Shown here one piece after another: positions 7,040 to 14,696 of a stretch of DNA of 25,203 nt (its first letter is position 1; every line of letters starts with the position of its first letter). This stretch comes from a virus. The notes below the pieces were generated by a model. That model was not told where the DNA came from. It saw only the letters and a program-made list of their open reading frames with translations, and searched no databases. Both the position numbers and the translations under genes were made by a program. The stretch covers positions 1 to 25,203 of the IMG/VR virus record IMGVR_UViG_3300010939_000085; one strand, written 5' to 3'.

Positions 7040-7278
7040 TTATTAAAACCCTTACTCTCAACTACATTTTCATTATGATCTTTTGGAACTTTCTCATCCC
7101 ACCTGACATAAGCTTTAGTATGCCCCGCGTGATCCTCACTGAATACAGCCCTAGCCGTAGGAGAAAAAGGGACATCCTTATGCTCTTCTCTAACAGCATT
7201 TAAAACTATTATATTTAACTCTTCTGCTGTTATATCTATAAAATTAGTGGCAGGTGGGTTATTTTTATACCGTCTCAT
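7036..7278 (-). CDS. Small hypothetical protein in replication block (80 residues)
   Basis: A soluble 80-residue protein without a recognised domain. It begins with a basic segment, has a central helix (ITAEELNIIVLNAVREEH) and a beta-type end (TKAYVRWDE). Start overlaps the SSB stop (TAATG) and its stop overlaps the exonuclease start (ATGA). I infer only a replication-related accessory role from its place. Confidence 0.65.
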   Translation of the reverse strand: MRRYKNNPPATNFIDITAEELNIIVLNAVREEHKDVPFSPTARAVFSEDHAGHTKAYVRWDEKVPKDHNENVVESKGFNK

Positions 7279-7964
7279 TAGAAAGGTACCTCATCTTCTA
7301 AGTCACCAAGAGTGGCAGTAACATCATCTTGTGTATGTGTATCAGCTTCAGCTCGCAATAGCTCATGTAACTTACTTCCTTGAAACTCAAGCCCACCCTT
7401 AATCTTATCTTGCACCCACTGAGGAAGGGCATCAAACGATTCTACATCTGGTGTGTCCATATCAAATACAACAGAAGGATTGACAAGATCAACAGTCTTT
7501 TCACGATCTTTAATACGCATTGCTGCTACATTGGCAATATTTACAAACACTTTTCCTGCGTTCTTTCCCTTACCGGGATTGTTAACAGTGGTGACGAGAC
7601 AGGGGATACTAATAAGCTCCTCCCAATCACCTTCTCCAATACCAGAAGGGTCAAGAGCCTTGTACCTCACCGTACTCTTAGCCCGCTCTGAAGCAAGAGA
7701 ATAGAGAGGGAAGCTTTCAGACAGCCAACGTGGCTTATCCGGCATCGCCTCTCCGTCTTCATCTTCCATAAACTCATCCACCAGCTCATAGGTGGTGAGA
7801 ATTTCATAAGCAGGGGGTTTCTCTTCGCCCTGCCAGGGCCGCTGAGGCTGCAAGCCTAAGTCTGCCACCACCACTAGCCTAGCAGGGTAGGTTGCAGGCT
7901 CCAGTTTCGGCGCAGAGCTTCCACCACTGCCTCCAGCATTCTTAGATTGATTAGCATTTAACAT
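7278..7964 (-). CDS. Single-stranded DNA-binding protein (T7 gp2.5-like role)
   Basis: The 228-residue protein has a beta-rich core consistent with an OB fold and ends in an acidic tail with terminal phenylalanine (DLEDEVPF), the protein-recruiting signature of bacterial and phage SSBs. The N-terminus is flexible, Gly/Ser/Asn-rich (about residues 1-18). SSB coats exposed strands and contacts polymerase and primase-helicase through the tail. It lies upstream of the 5' exonuclease as in T7-like replication modules. Assigned by tail signature, size and location; the core is too divergent for me to name a family. Confidence 0.8.
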   Translation of the reverse strand: MLNANQSKNAGGSGGSSAPKLEPATYPARLVVVADLGLQPQRPWQGEEKPPAYEILTTYELVDEFMEDEDGEAMPDKPRWLSESFPLYSLASERAKSTVRYKALDPSGIGEGDWEELISIPCLVTTVNNPGKGKNAGKVFVNIANVAAMRIKDREKTVDLVNPSVVFDMDTPDVESFDALPQWVQDKIKGGLEFQGSKLHELLRAEADTHTQDDVTATLGDLEDEVPF

Positions 7965-7965
7965 T

Positions 7966-8337
7966 CTATTCTCCTAAAGGTCTACGAAAATCACCAAGGT
8001 CTAAGGGATCAGGGCTCCTTTGAGCTTCATCATAAGCTCCAAGGTCAAGAGCATTATCATCTTGTGTACCACCTGTTGTCGTACTATCAACAACTCTTAG
8101 AGATGACGGCTGTTCCAAACTATCTTCCTCAGGCCACACAACTGATGATAAAATCCTTGGCCTACCTCTTGGGCCTATCTCCACGCCCATACCCACCAAC
8201 AAATCACGTACAACATAAGCTGTAACATCATATGTGTGAGCAATTTGTTTCAGCGAAGCGTTCTCTTTTCTATACATGTGAACAACATTATCAAACTCTC
8301 TACTAGCAATGTCATTCCTCCGTTTTCTTCCTCGCAT
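7966..8337 (-). CDS. Helix-turn-helix protein, putative DNA-binding regulator
   Basis: The 123-residue protein has a basic N-terminus (RGRKRR) and a helix-turn-helix (about residues 28-50, SLKQIAHTYDVTAYVVRDLL), followed by a Ser/Asp/Pro-rich, probably disordered C-terminal half. It may be a transcriptional regulator or a resolvase-like HTH unit that acts on phage DNA. It has an AGGAG ribosome binding site about six bases upstream and ends two bases before the SSB gene. No effector domain is visible. Confidence 0.7.
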   Translation of the reverse strand: MRGRKRRNDIASREFDNVVHMYRKENASLKQIAHTYDVTAYVVRDLLVGMGVEIGPRGRPRILSSVVWPEEDSLEQPSSLRVVDSTTTGGTQDDNALDLGAYDEAQRSPDPLDLGDFRRPLGE

Positions 8338-8346
8338 ATCTTTCTC

Positions 8347-8471
8347 CTAAAATAACAATGAGACTAAAAAGATCAATCCCCCTATTAGCACAAGTGCTAA
8401 GGCACCTAAGAAAATGAACCATAACATCGCGCCAAAAGCATAAAGACTATCTGCAAAAAAAAATCTAACAT
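8347..8471 (-). CDS. Small membrane protein needing a -1 frame change
   Basis: The ATG at 8471 follows a GGAG ribosome binding site and reads only MLDFFLQI and beyond to an early stop. A -1 change in the T9 run (8455-8463) instead joins it to a continuous hydrophobic frame that ends at 8347, giving a 41-residue protein with a single membrane span (AMLWFIFLGALALVLIGGLI). The run in the frame is T TTT TTT TTG, so U_UUU_UUU is a canonical -1 slippery heptamer in the correct phase. An internal ATG also exists for a shorter peptide. The break may be a recoding site, transcriptional slippage, or a missing base in the assembly. Confidence 0.5.
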
Positions 8472-8515
8472 CTCATTCTCCCTACATATATACTACTAAT
8501 TAAATGACAGTTTTG

Positions 8516-8770
8516 TTAGGATTTTTTCATCCATTTATATATTCCTCTAATATTAAAACTAATTATCACCACCTCCAAAGCAATCAAGGAAGTCATGTGT
8601 GCAGCATACCCCATCACCATAGCCAATCCAATCACCATCCAAAATACGCTGCTTATAAGAGAAAATATATAAGCCTTAATAACTTTGCCACTCCCCAATA
8701 GCCAATAGAATGCCCACAAACATAATGCTCCAGCCCATCCTACTGCGTCAAGCCAAGGAAGCTCTATCAT
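8516..8770 (-). CDS. Small integral membrane protein (CBU_0592-like)
   Basis: The 84-residue protein contains about three membrane segments (near residues 8-26, 34-55 and 57-75) separated by short loops, with a Trp/Lys-rich end. The AVGWAGALCLWAFYWLL start is typical of the CBU_0592-like small membrane family, whose function is unknown. It overlaps the upstream gene by 23 bases. It is next to a second small membrane protein; the pair could act at the host membrane, but nothing in sequence shows how. Confidence 0.65.
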   Translation of the reverse strand: MIELPWLDAVGWAGALCLWAFYWLLGSGKVIKAYIFSLISSVFWMVIGLAMVMGYAAHMTSLIALEVVIISFNIRGIYKWMKKS

Positions 8771-8954
8771 CTTCCTCTCCAGCCCTGACTAATGGCCCAT
8801 GAAACTCTATCGTTAATTCAGGGTTTATTTTAAGTCTTATAGACTTATGATAAAAGGCAGGTTCTGTGGTGTGGGTGGTTTCACTGAACTTTCTCATTTG
8901 CTCCTCTAACTGTTTATAGTCTTCATAAGATAAGCTAGTATATAATACTGTCAT
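8748..8954 (-). CDS. Small hypothetical protein (68 residues)
   Basis: A charged, probably soluble protein (MTVLYTSLSYEDYKQLEEQM start) with an N-terminal helix and beta segments (SIRLKINPELTIEFHGPLV). A GTG start at 8966 would add four residues; I prefer the ATG at 8954. Family not recognised. It is in the polymerase-downstream group of small genes. Confidence 0.55.
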   Translation of the reverse strand: MTVLYTSLSYEDYKQLEEQMRKFSETTHTTEPAFYHKSIRLKINPELTIEFHGPLVRAGEEDDRASLA

Positions 8955-8969
8955 CTTAATTCCCACTTA

Positions 8970-9194
8970 TCATTCATTGAATTTATCTATTTCTCTTATA
9001 AGAGTTTTTAACTCTGCCACAATACTTTTGGGCAGATATAAACTAACAGCTTGACCAGATGTTTCAGGATGTGTAAGTCCTCTTCCGAACAGGTTTATTA
9101 GATGCCAACATTTAATAGCTTGTTTCTCTGTTAAAAGTAAACCTGTTTCGATATCACAATTAAGGATAATTGGCTCGCTTTCAATGTGTTTCAT
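8970..9194 (-). CDS. Small hypothetical protein (74 residues)
   Basis: A soluble helical protein overlapping the polymerase stop by 14 bases. It has TEKQAIKCWHLINLFGRGL and a later amphipathic helix (SIVAELKTLIREIDKF). The family is not recognised. The overlap implies translational coupling to the polymerase, so a replication accessory role is possible. Confidence 0.55.
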   Translation of the reverse strand: MKHIESEPIILNCDIETGLLLTEKQAIKCWHLINLFGRGLTHPETSGQAVSLYLPKSIVAELKTLIREIDKFNE

Positions 9195-11065
9195 TCCAAT
9201 TCCTTCCTATCTTATATCCCCCTTCATGGGGGCAAGCGATCTGAAAATCTTCACCCGCAGTTGCAATAGCTTGTGCCGCATAACCACCAAGGGCATGTGC
9301 GTATTCTGGATGACATTCAAATTGTATTTCATCATGCATCCATATCACCGGACCCCAATGTTTACCTATCTCATACCCTTCTTTTTTTACCCACTCATGA
9401 AACAATACATATGCTGCTCCCATCTGTATAACCTCATCGCTCTGTAATGTATAGCACAACACCTTATGTTCACTGTCTACAAGGATAGGGCGACCATCCA
9501 GTCCTTTTATTCGCCCATTAATAAACACCCTTCTATTTTGATGTTTATCCCACCATGTCTGAGCGGTAGATCGCCACTCTTCTGTCAAATCATCAATACA
9601 TTTCTTAAGAAGAGGAAGCTCTTTCATGTATGTATTTAAAAATCCCCTAGCTTCTCTTGTGCTACACCCTATTGTAGAGGCAAGCTTCGGAACACCGGCT
9701 CCAAATATAAGCCCATAAAAGAAATTCTTAGCAGTTGAGCGTGGCGTGTTGCCAAGTCTAACCATGTTGGTATCATGGAAATCCGTCCCGTCTCTCTCCT
9801 TATCAAGCAAGGCATCCTTCATAAACTGTTCATCACCCATCCTTGCCGCAAGCTGTCTAATCTGATTGCCCTTACTGTCCACTCCCACCAACACCCATCC
9901 AGGCTTGGCTATAAACACCTCTCGCATTTGTCTAGCAAAGAAAGCTCCGCTGTGTGGACTTGGCACATTAACAATATCCTTATGCCTAAGCCGCCCTGTT
10001 GCAGCTATACCCCCTACCTTGGCTGCAATCCGCCCATCAGGACGTATAATCTTCTGCCACCCTTCTAACGTACCAATCCTATGTTTACATTGAACCCTCT
10101 TAGCTATCAACCTTCCAAGCCCACCTTGTATACCCTTGAAGGGATCATTCTTTGAGAGCTTGGCACTTGTATGCTCGCCTTCCTTATTCTCATTCCATTC
10201 TGCTGGCTCCCATCCAAGAGAAAGAAGGTACTCTTTCACCTCCTTGTTGCTATCTAAATTAACTTTCCTAAATTTAATCCTAGAAAAAGGCCCAATAATA
10301 TTACTATTTCTATCACAATTGCTCCTATCAATATACTCCCTAATATACTTAGTATATTCTCCATCTTTTTTGAAGGGTTTTCTAACATAGTTATATTCTC
10401 CATCTTTCTTTGTCTCATTTATTTCCACCACCAATGGCAACCTATTATTGATAGAACGATCAATACGATCAATCCAACGAATAAGACTAACGATATTTCC
10501 ATGTATCTTTTCCTTATCAACTAACCATCCATATTCTTCTTGTCTTTGCAACAGGGCGAAGAGCTTGGCGTTGAGGATGTGTGCTTCTTTCCACCCTTCT
10601 CCATGTCCTTCTTCAAGAAGGGTATGTAAAATCTTATACTGAATTTCCACATCCTCTTCGCATCGTCGTAATATGTTTTCACTCCACTCGGACCAAACCT
10701 CATTAGCGACCTTCTCATGTCCCAAACGCATTCCCCAAGCTTCAACACTATGGGGGCCTGCTCCAACTCCTTCCGGTTTTTTCCGATTTGGCCGTTGTGT
10801 TCTGGACATAAGGAGAGTGTCAACTTTATTTCCTTCATATTCCCACCCATATATTTTTCTAAGAACAGGGAAGTCAAACGCTATTGAATTGTGCCCTATT
10901 AAAACATCAAATGTATCAAGAAACTTAGTAAGCTGCCCAATATTATCAGGATGAAAACTAATGATGCTCCCATTAGCATGATCTTTAACAACAGCACACC
11001 AAATCTTTGTAACTTCATCTAATAACCCATCTGTTTCTATGTCGAAAAGTGCCTATACGTGTCAA
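9181..11065 (-). CDS. Family A DNA polymerase with 3'-5' exonuclease domain; frame break near start
   Basis: The full gene encodes exonuclease motifs FDIETDGLL and GHNSIAFDFPVL, then RCEEDVEIQYK as exo III, in which the usual Tyr four residues before Asp is Arg. The polymerase part carries VGVDSKGNQIRQLA (motif A), RSTAKNFFYGLIFGAG (motif B) and WMHDEIQFE (motif C). In motif A the steric-gate glutamate of T7 polymerase is Gln, as seen in some phage polymerases. A TTG at 11065 follows a perfect AAGGAGG and reads MTRIGTF, then needs +1 at TTT-C (11045-11048) to enter the DIETD frame, which otherwise lacks a start and follows a TAG. So the gene carries an indel or a +1 frameshift. It replicates the phage genome with the primase-helicase. 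Confidence 0.92.
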
Positions 11066-11102
11066 GTATACCTCCTTAAATCTTCAAGAACTTTCTCTTT
11101 GT

Positions 11103-11270
11103 TCAAATGTTGCTATTCGTTTCATCATCTATGATCTTATTTAGATCATCTGATGCACGAGCCATACCAGCTTCAAACCCTTGGTCAAACAGCTCGTCAA
11201 TAAGAGAAAATGTTCTATCCCAATTATTACATAATTCTTTTAGCCTATTATAACATTGTTTATCCATCAT
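11103..11270 (-). CDS. Small hypothetical protein (55 residues)
   Basis: ATG at 11270 overlaps the upstream stop (ATGA); the gene ends 37 bases before the polymerase start, filling the gap. The peptide is acidic, helical, with a DELFDQGFEAGMARASDDL segment and two cysteines near the start. No family recognised. Confidence 0.55.
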   Translation of the reverse strand: MMDKQCYNRLKELCNNWDRTFSLIDELFDQGFEAGMARASDDLNKIIDDETNSNI

Positions 11271-11512
11271 GCTGCTGCAAAGTCCTTCATTATAATTTCT
11301 GGCATTTCACCTTCTACAAAAAGCTCTTTACAAGAGGTGATCTCATGCTTCGCCCAGACATCACCACCTTCACTACCTGCGTCATCTGAGGCAAACATTC
11401 TAGCAATATATTCGTTTTCTGCTTGGATAATAAAACCAAATGCACAATCATACCAAGGGTTCCAAGGATCAGGGACTAAATTATCTCTTGGTTTTAATAT
11501 ATATATTTTCAT
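11267..11512 (-). CDS. Conserved phage hypothetical protein (81 residues)
   Basis: The protein has an MKIYILKPRDNL start, a WNPWYDCAFGFII segment, an acidic EYIARMFASDDAGSEG region and an IIMKDFAAA end. This pattern recurs in phage and bacterial small proteins without known role; recognition is from memory. It overlaps the sigma factor stop (ATGA) and the next small gene start. It is part of the regulatory/replication operon. Confidence 0.65.
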   Translation of the reverse strand: MKIYILKPRDNLVPDPWNPWYDCAFGFIIQAENEYIARMFASDDAGSEGGDVWAKHEITSCKELFVEGEMPEIIMKDFAAA

Positions 11513-12012
11513 TCAAACAGCCTCACATCAAATTTCCTTCTCAATGTCTTTCGGAAGGAATGTATTATAACACGAATGTTAGCATGGCTCTCTGGCACCA
11601 AGTCTGCTATCTCCTTAGTCTTATACTGCTCAAAGAAATATAATGTTAGAATATATTTTATATTATCTGGTTGCATGTGGATAATCTTTAGAACATCTTT
11701 AATCACTAAACGATTGAAAGCTTTGGATTGACTGTCCGATATTGTCCCATCAGTCTCAAAAAATCCATGCTGCTTCTCATCTTTAATTTTATCTTTAAGA
11801 CAGTTGATTAGGATACGACTAAACCATTTACGAAAGTCTTTCTCTACATTAAAACTGTTCCAATATTGCATAGCTCTAGTGTAAGCCTCTTGTACTATGT
11901 CCTCTCCGTTATGTCTACTGCCACTAGGCCCACGGAAACGCATAACTAGGTGCTTAAAATTGGAACGATAATGATCTTCTATCAATTCATAAACTTCAGA
12001 TTTGGCTAACAT
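11509..12012 (-). CDS. RNA polymerase sigma factor, ECF-like
   Basis: This 167-residue protein has the two-domain layout of ECF sigma factors. Region 2 is DIVQEAYTRAMQYWNSF followed by FRKWFSRILINCLKDK (about residues 38-78). Region 4 is YILTLYFFEQYKTKEIADL followed by a helix-turn-helix and a basic C-terminal helix (about 120-160). It should direct host RNA polymerase to phage middle or late promoters. Phages of the phiEco32 group also encode such a sigma factor along with a phiEco32-type amidoligase, present here at 17174-18013. Its target promoters cannot be identified with certainty from this window. Confidence 0.85.
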   Translation of the reverse strand: MLAKSEVYELIEDHYRSNFKHLVMRFRGPSGSRHNGEDIVQEAYTRAMQYWNSFNVEKDFRKWFSRILINCLKDKIKDEKQHGFFETDGTISDSQSKAFNRLVIKDVLKIIHMQPDNIKYILTLYFFEQYKTKEIADLVPESHANIRVIIHSFRKTLRRKFDVRLFE

Positions 12013-12033
12013 TATCTTCCTTCATTATGAAAT

Positions 12034-12291
12034 TTAATTTTGATCTTTTTTAGCCTCCAACACGGCCCGACCTGTCGAGGTAATTCGATAACCACTACCA
12101 GCCGGGCTGTCTGTATACTCAGACCAAAGCCCTTTAGCATATTCTGTTAGCCCCTTACGAGCCAACGCTCTGACAACTACCCGCACTCTCTTACGGCTTA
12201 ATCTTGTACTTTTTGAAATTGGTCTAAACGGTAAATAAAACTCTTCGGGCACACGAGCCAAGGCACGAAGTACTTTTTGCTCATCATTCAT
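12034..12291 (-). CDS. Winged-helix DNA-binding protein
   Basis: The 85-residue protein shows a winged helix: an N-terminal helix (NDEQKVLRALARVPEEF), a basic recognition part (SRKRVRVVVRALARKGL) and a two-stranded wing (GYRITSTGRAVLEAKK). It is small enough to be a lone DNA-binding domain and may regulate the replication genes. It overlaps the primase-helicase stop by eight bases and precedes the sigma factor, suggesting a role in transcription switching. Targets unknown. Confidence 0.75.
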   Translation of the reverse strand: MNDEQKVLRALARVPEEFYLPFRPISKSTRLSRKRVRVVVRALARKGLTEYAKGLWSEYTDSPAGSGYRITSTGRAVLEAKKDQN

Positions 12292-13942
12292 ATCCCACCT
12301 CCATATAGGTCTCAGTATTAGTGTTGAAATGTAAATTCACATACCCACTGCAACCAAACTCTCTATCTTCTAGCACAATAAGCTTACGCATAACACGCTG
12401 TTCCTCTGGAATGTCAGGGTCTTTATCGCCCTCCAAGCCCACCATCATGTGACAACTACGCATCATAGCCCTACTACCAGCAAACTGATTGGACATCACC
12501 TTGCCCCCTCTCTCATGTGGATCACCAGCCAAAGGGGCTTTCAGATGACAAAAAATCCATATCAACAGATCAAGATCAAGAGCAATAGAAGATAGCTCTT
12601 GTGCTATCTCTTGAAGGGCAGTGTTAGCTTCCCCTGAAGGCACACCATTAGTGAGGTTGGTAATGGGGTCTATGAACACCACCTTACATCCTTCTTGTGC
12701 TGCCACCATTATATCAGCACGAAGGCTATCCCAGCCCAAATGCTGATAAAGATTAAGGAGATATAAACTATCATCAACCACTGTGGCGGCTTTGTCATAG
12801 GCTTCAAAGTCAAAATCTTTTTCGGGATCATGGAACACCTTTCCTGCGATTTTTCCTAAAATTAATTTCCATGTTTGTTTGTTAGTTTCTTCGGGGCTAG
12901 CCATAAAAACCTTAAGACCATGCTCCGTTATAAGGTGAGCAGCAAGACTATTTCTTATAGAAGTTTTGCCCATCTTAACCCCCGCCCCAAGGTAGTAAGT
13001 CTCACCGAAGCGCATCCCTCGTGTGAGCTTGGTCATACCCTTCCAGGGGTAGGAGAGACCATACCTAGCAGGCTCTCTGCCAGCCTCATATAGAGAAGAG
13101 CCTACTACTATCCTTGTATTCTTTGGTGTAGATGTTTTGAATAGACAAGCGTTTGCAAGACTAAGTGATCTCCCTTGAATGATACATGCGTTTGCGTCCT
13201 TACCTGGAATAGAAACAGTACGAGCAGTAGGAAGAATTTGAAGCACTTCTTTTTCAGCTTTCTCCCCACTACCATCTCTGTCAAATACCAATACAATATC
13301 TTTGAAATTACTCCTTATCCTAGACAAATTATTGGTTATATCTCTCTTTGCACTACTACTACCACTAGTAAGAGAGACAACAGCCGGGGACATTTCTTCC
13401 CATTTAGTTCCTTTCTGTTTGTCCTTAAGGGCTTGATAGAGGGCACAGGCGTCTTCCTCTCCCTCTGTGATGTAGAGCACACGCGCTCCTGTGGAGATAG
13501 CCTGGAACCATCCAAACAGATTACGCTTACCCTTAAATTCACCCACCACCCACATCTCTTTAACAGGGATAAGCTTGGCCTTGTATGATGTAATATCTCC
13601 TACGTCATTATGGAAAGGGAAATAGGAGACGATAGGAGAAACGCCATCCTGCTCAGACACACTTGTCTTTACGCCAAACCAATCAAGGGAAGATTGACGA
13701 AGGGCACGGTCGCTTCGCTCTAAGATGGGGAGCTTGCTTATGTCATATAATTGTTCAGCAACGTCTTCAGGGGAGTAGAGAGGCGACGCCTTTTCTTCTT
13801 GTTGTCGGTCGCCGTATGGGGAGGGAATGAATGTGTCACAGTTAAAACAATACCCTGTATATTTATTTCTATTCTCAAAAACCTGAAGCGCGTCGCTGCT
13901 TCCGCACTTATCGTGCGGGAGCTTTTCTACGCAACGTGCCAT
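12284..13942 (-). CDS. Primase-helicase (T7 gp4-like)
   Basis: The 552-residue protein has the full T7 gp4 layout. A zinc site spans about residues 10-35 (HDKCGSSDA, then CFNC; the first zinc ligand is His where T7 has Cys). TOPRIM primase motifs are YITEGEEDACALYQAL (about 157-172) and VLVFDRDGSG (about 217-226). The RecA-type helicase has a Walker A (GAGVKMGKTS, about 319-328), a Walker B-like VFIDPIT and NQFAGSRAMMR downstream. It primes lagging-strand synthesis and unwinds DNA ahead of the polymerase. The start overlaps the previous stop (TAATG). Confidence 0.95.
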   Translation of the reverse strand: MARCVEKLPHDKCGSSDALQVFENRNKYTGYCFNCDTFIPSPYGDRQQEEKASPLYSPEDVAEQLYDISKLPILERSDRALRQSSLDWFGVKTSVSEQDGVSPIVSYFPFHNDVGDITSYKAKLIPVKEMWVVGEFKGKRNLFGWFQAISTGARVLYITEGEEDACALYQALKDKQKGTKWEEMSPAVVSLTSGSSSAKRDITNNLSRIRSNFKDIVLVFDRDGSGEKAEKEVLQILPTARTVSIPGKDANACIIQGRSLSLANACLFKTSTPKNTRIVVGSSLYEAGREPARYGLSYPWKGMTKLTRGMRFGETYYLGAGVKMGKTSIRNSLAAHLITEHGLKVFMASPEETNKQTWKLILGKIAGKVFHDPEKDFDFEAYDKAATVVDDSLYLLNLYQHLGWDSLRADIMVAAQEGCKVVFIDPITNLTNGVPSGEANTALQEIAQELSSIALDLDLLIWIFCHLKAPLAGDPHERGGKVMSNQFAGSRAMMRSCHMMVGLEGDKDPDIPEEQRVMRKLIVLEDREFGCSGYVNLHFNTNTETYMEVGYE

Positions 13943-14178
13943 TAATTCACCTGTTTATATTCATCGCTTTCTAGTAGCCAACCACTTACAAAGTCTATTG
14001 TATTTAGTCCAGTAAACCTAAAACTATCTCTAGCTGCTTCACTCACTTTCACTTCTTTATTGTTTTGGACAAACACAGCATCCATAATATTAATACGGTT
14101 TATTCGTGATTTTCTTTCAAGAATATCCTTCACCTCATCTAAATCAATTATACTCTTTATTCTGTTTTCCATCTTCAT
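13942..14178 (-). CDS. Small hypothetical protein before primase (78 residues)
   Basis: A soluble, helical, slightly charged protein; no motif recognised. Its stop overlaps the primase-helicase start (TAATG), so the two are probably translated together. A purine-rich ribosome binding region precedes the ATG; another ATG two codons on is possible. A loose sigma-70-like pair, TTAACA and TATATA 18 bases apart (14193-14222), lies upstream but would leave almost no leader. Confidence 0.6.
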   Translation of the reverse strand: MKMENRIKSIIDLDEVKDILERKSRINRINIMDAVFVQNNKEVKVSEAARDSFRFTGLNTIDFVSGWLLESDEYKQVN

Positions 14179-14218
14179 TCTTCTTCTCTCTATATATACC
14201 GCAGAAACGATGGGTTTG

Positions 14219-14476
14219 TTAAGACTTTTTTAAAATATTTAATGCCTGTCTAGCAGAAATTGGTGTCGCAATACCGATCATACCTATGTCCACTAAACGT
14301 ATAAAAGTACATGCCCATTTTGGTAGCTCATCTCTTGAGGGTAATACACTCTCTCCCCCAAGGTATCTTGCTATAGGACAATCTGTGCAATGATTACGCA
14401 TACCTACTGTAAGTTTTGGATTTATAAGATATTTCTTTACAAGCCAATCTTTAAACTGTTTACGTACAATTTTCAT
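14219..14476 (-). CDS. Conserved small phage protein (85 residues)
   Basis: The protein has a basic MKIVRKQFKDWLVKK start, then MRNHCTDCPIARYL, then a hydrophobic VDIGMIGIATPISARQALNIL end. This resembles small conserved phage proteins whose common feature is a 'GMRNH...CPIA' segment; function unknown. The frame is open to 14599, but the ATG at 14476 has AGGAG in front and is preferred. A 64-base gap above it contains a GC-rich palindrome (GGCCCGGCC) and TATACTATAC that could include a promoter or processing site. Confidence 0.65.
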   Translation of the reverse strand: MKIVRKQFKDWLVKKYLINPKLTVGMRNHCTDCPIARYLGGESVLPSRDELPKWACTFIRLVDIGMIGIATPISARQALNILKKS

Positions 14477-14540
14477 TTTCTTTTTCCTTTCTCCTAACAA
14501 AATGTGTGAATTCTTAGTATAGTATATGGGGCCGGGCCTA

Positions 14541-14696
14541 TTATATATCCATGGCACATTGATTGGTGCAAGCAGTACAACAATTACATAATTGTTCATC
14601 TTCTATATCTACACATCCGTCCATTTCATATGAGTAAGGACATTTGTGCCAATCTTCTGCTTCTCTTTCCTCACACCTACTACATTTTTCTTTCAT
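14541..14696 (-). CDS. Cysteine-rich small protein (51 residues), likely metal-binding
   Basis: ATG at 14696 overlaps the ATP-grasp stop (ATGA). The peptide contains eight or nine cysteines in compact groups (KCSRCEER, HKCPYS, then LCNCCTACTNQC), suggesting one or two zinc sites. The 'CNCC..C' end resembles small phage proteins I recall only in outline. It directly follows the ATP-grasp ligase in translation order and may be a product, a carrier or simply a neighbour of the amide-ligase cassette. Confidence 0.65.
   Translation of the reverse strand: MKEKCSRCEEREAEDWHKCPYSYEMDGCVDIEDEQLCNCCTACTNQCAMDI

Noticed and set aside
13175-13588. 137-codon plus-strand frame inside the primase-helicase gene
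   Set aside because: The minus frame holds clear catalytic motifs; the plus frame is low-complexity and is a shadow.
14193-14222. Sigma-70-like TTAACA ... TATATA upstream of the primase operon part
   Set aside because: Spacing is acceptable but the start point would fall almost on the start codon, leaving no ribosome binding site; too weak to call.
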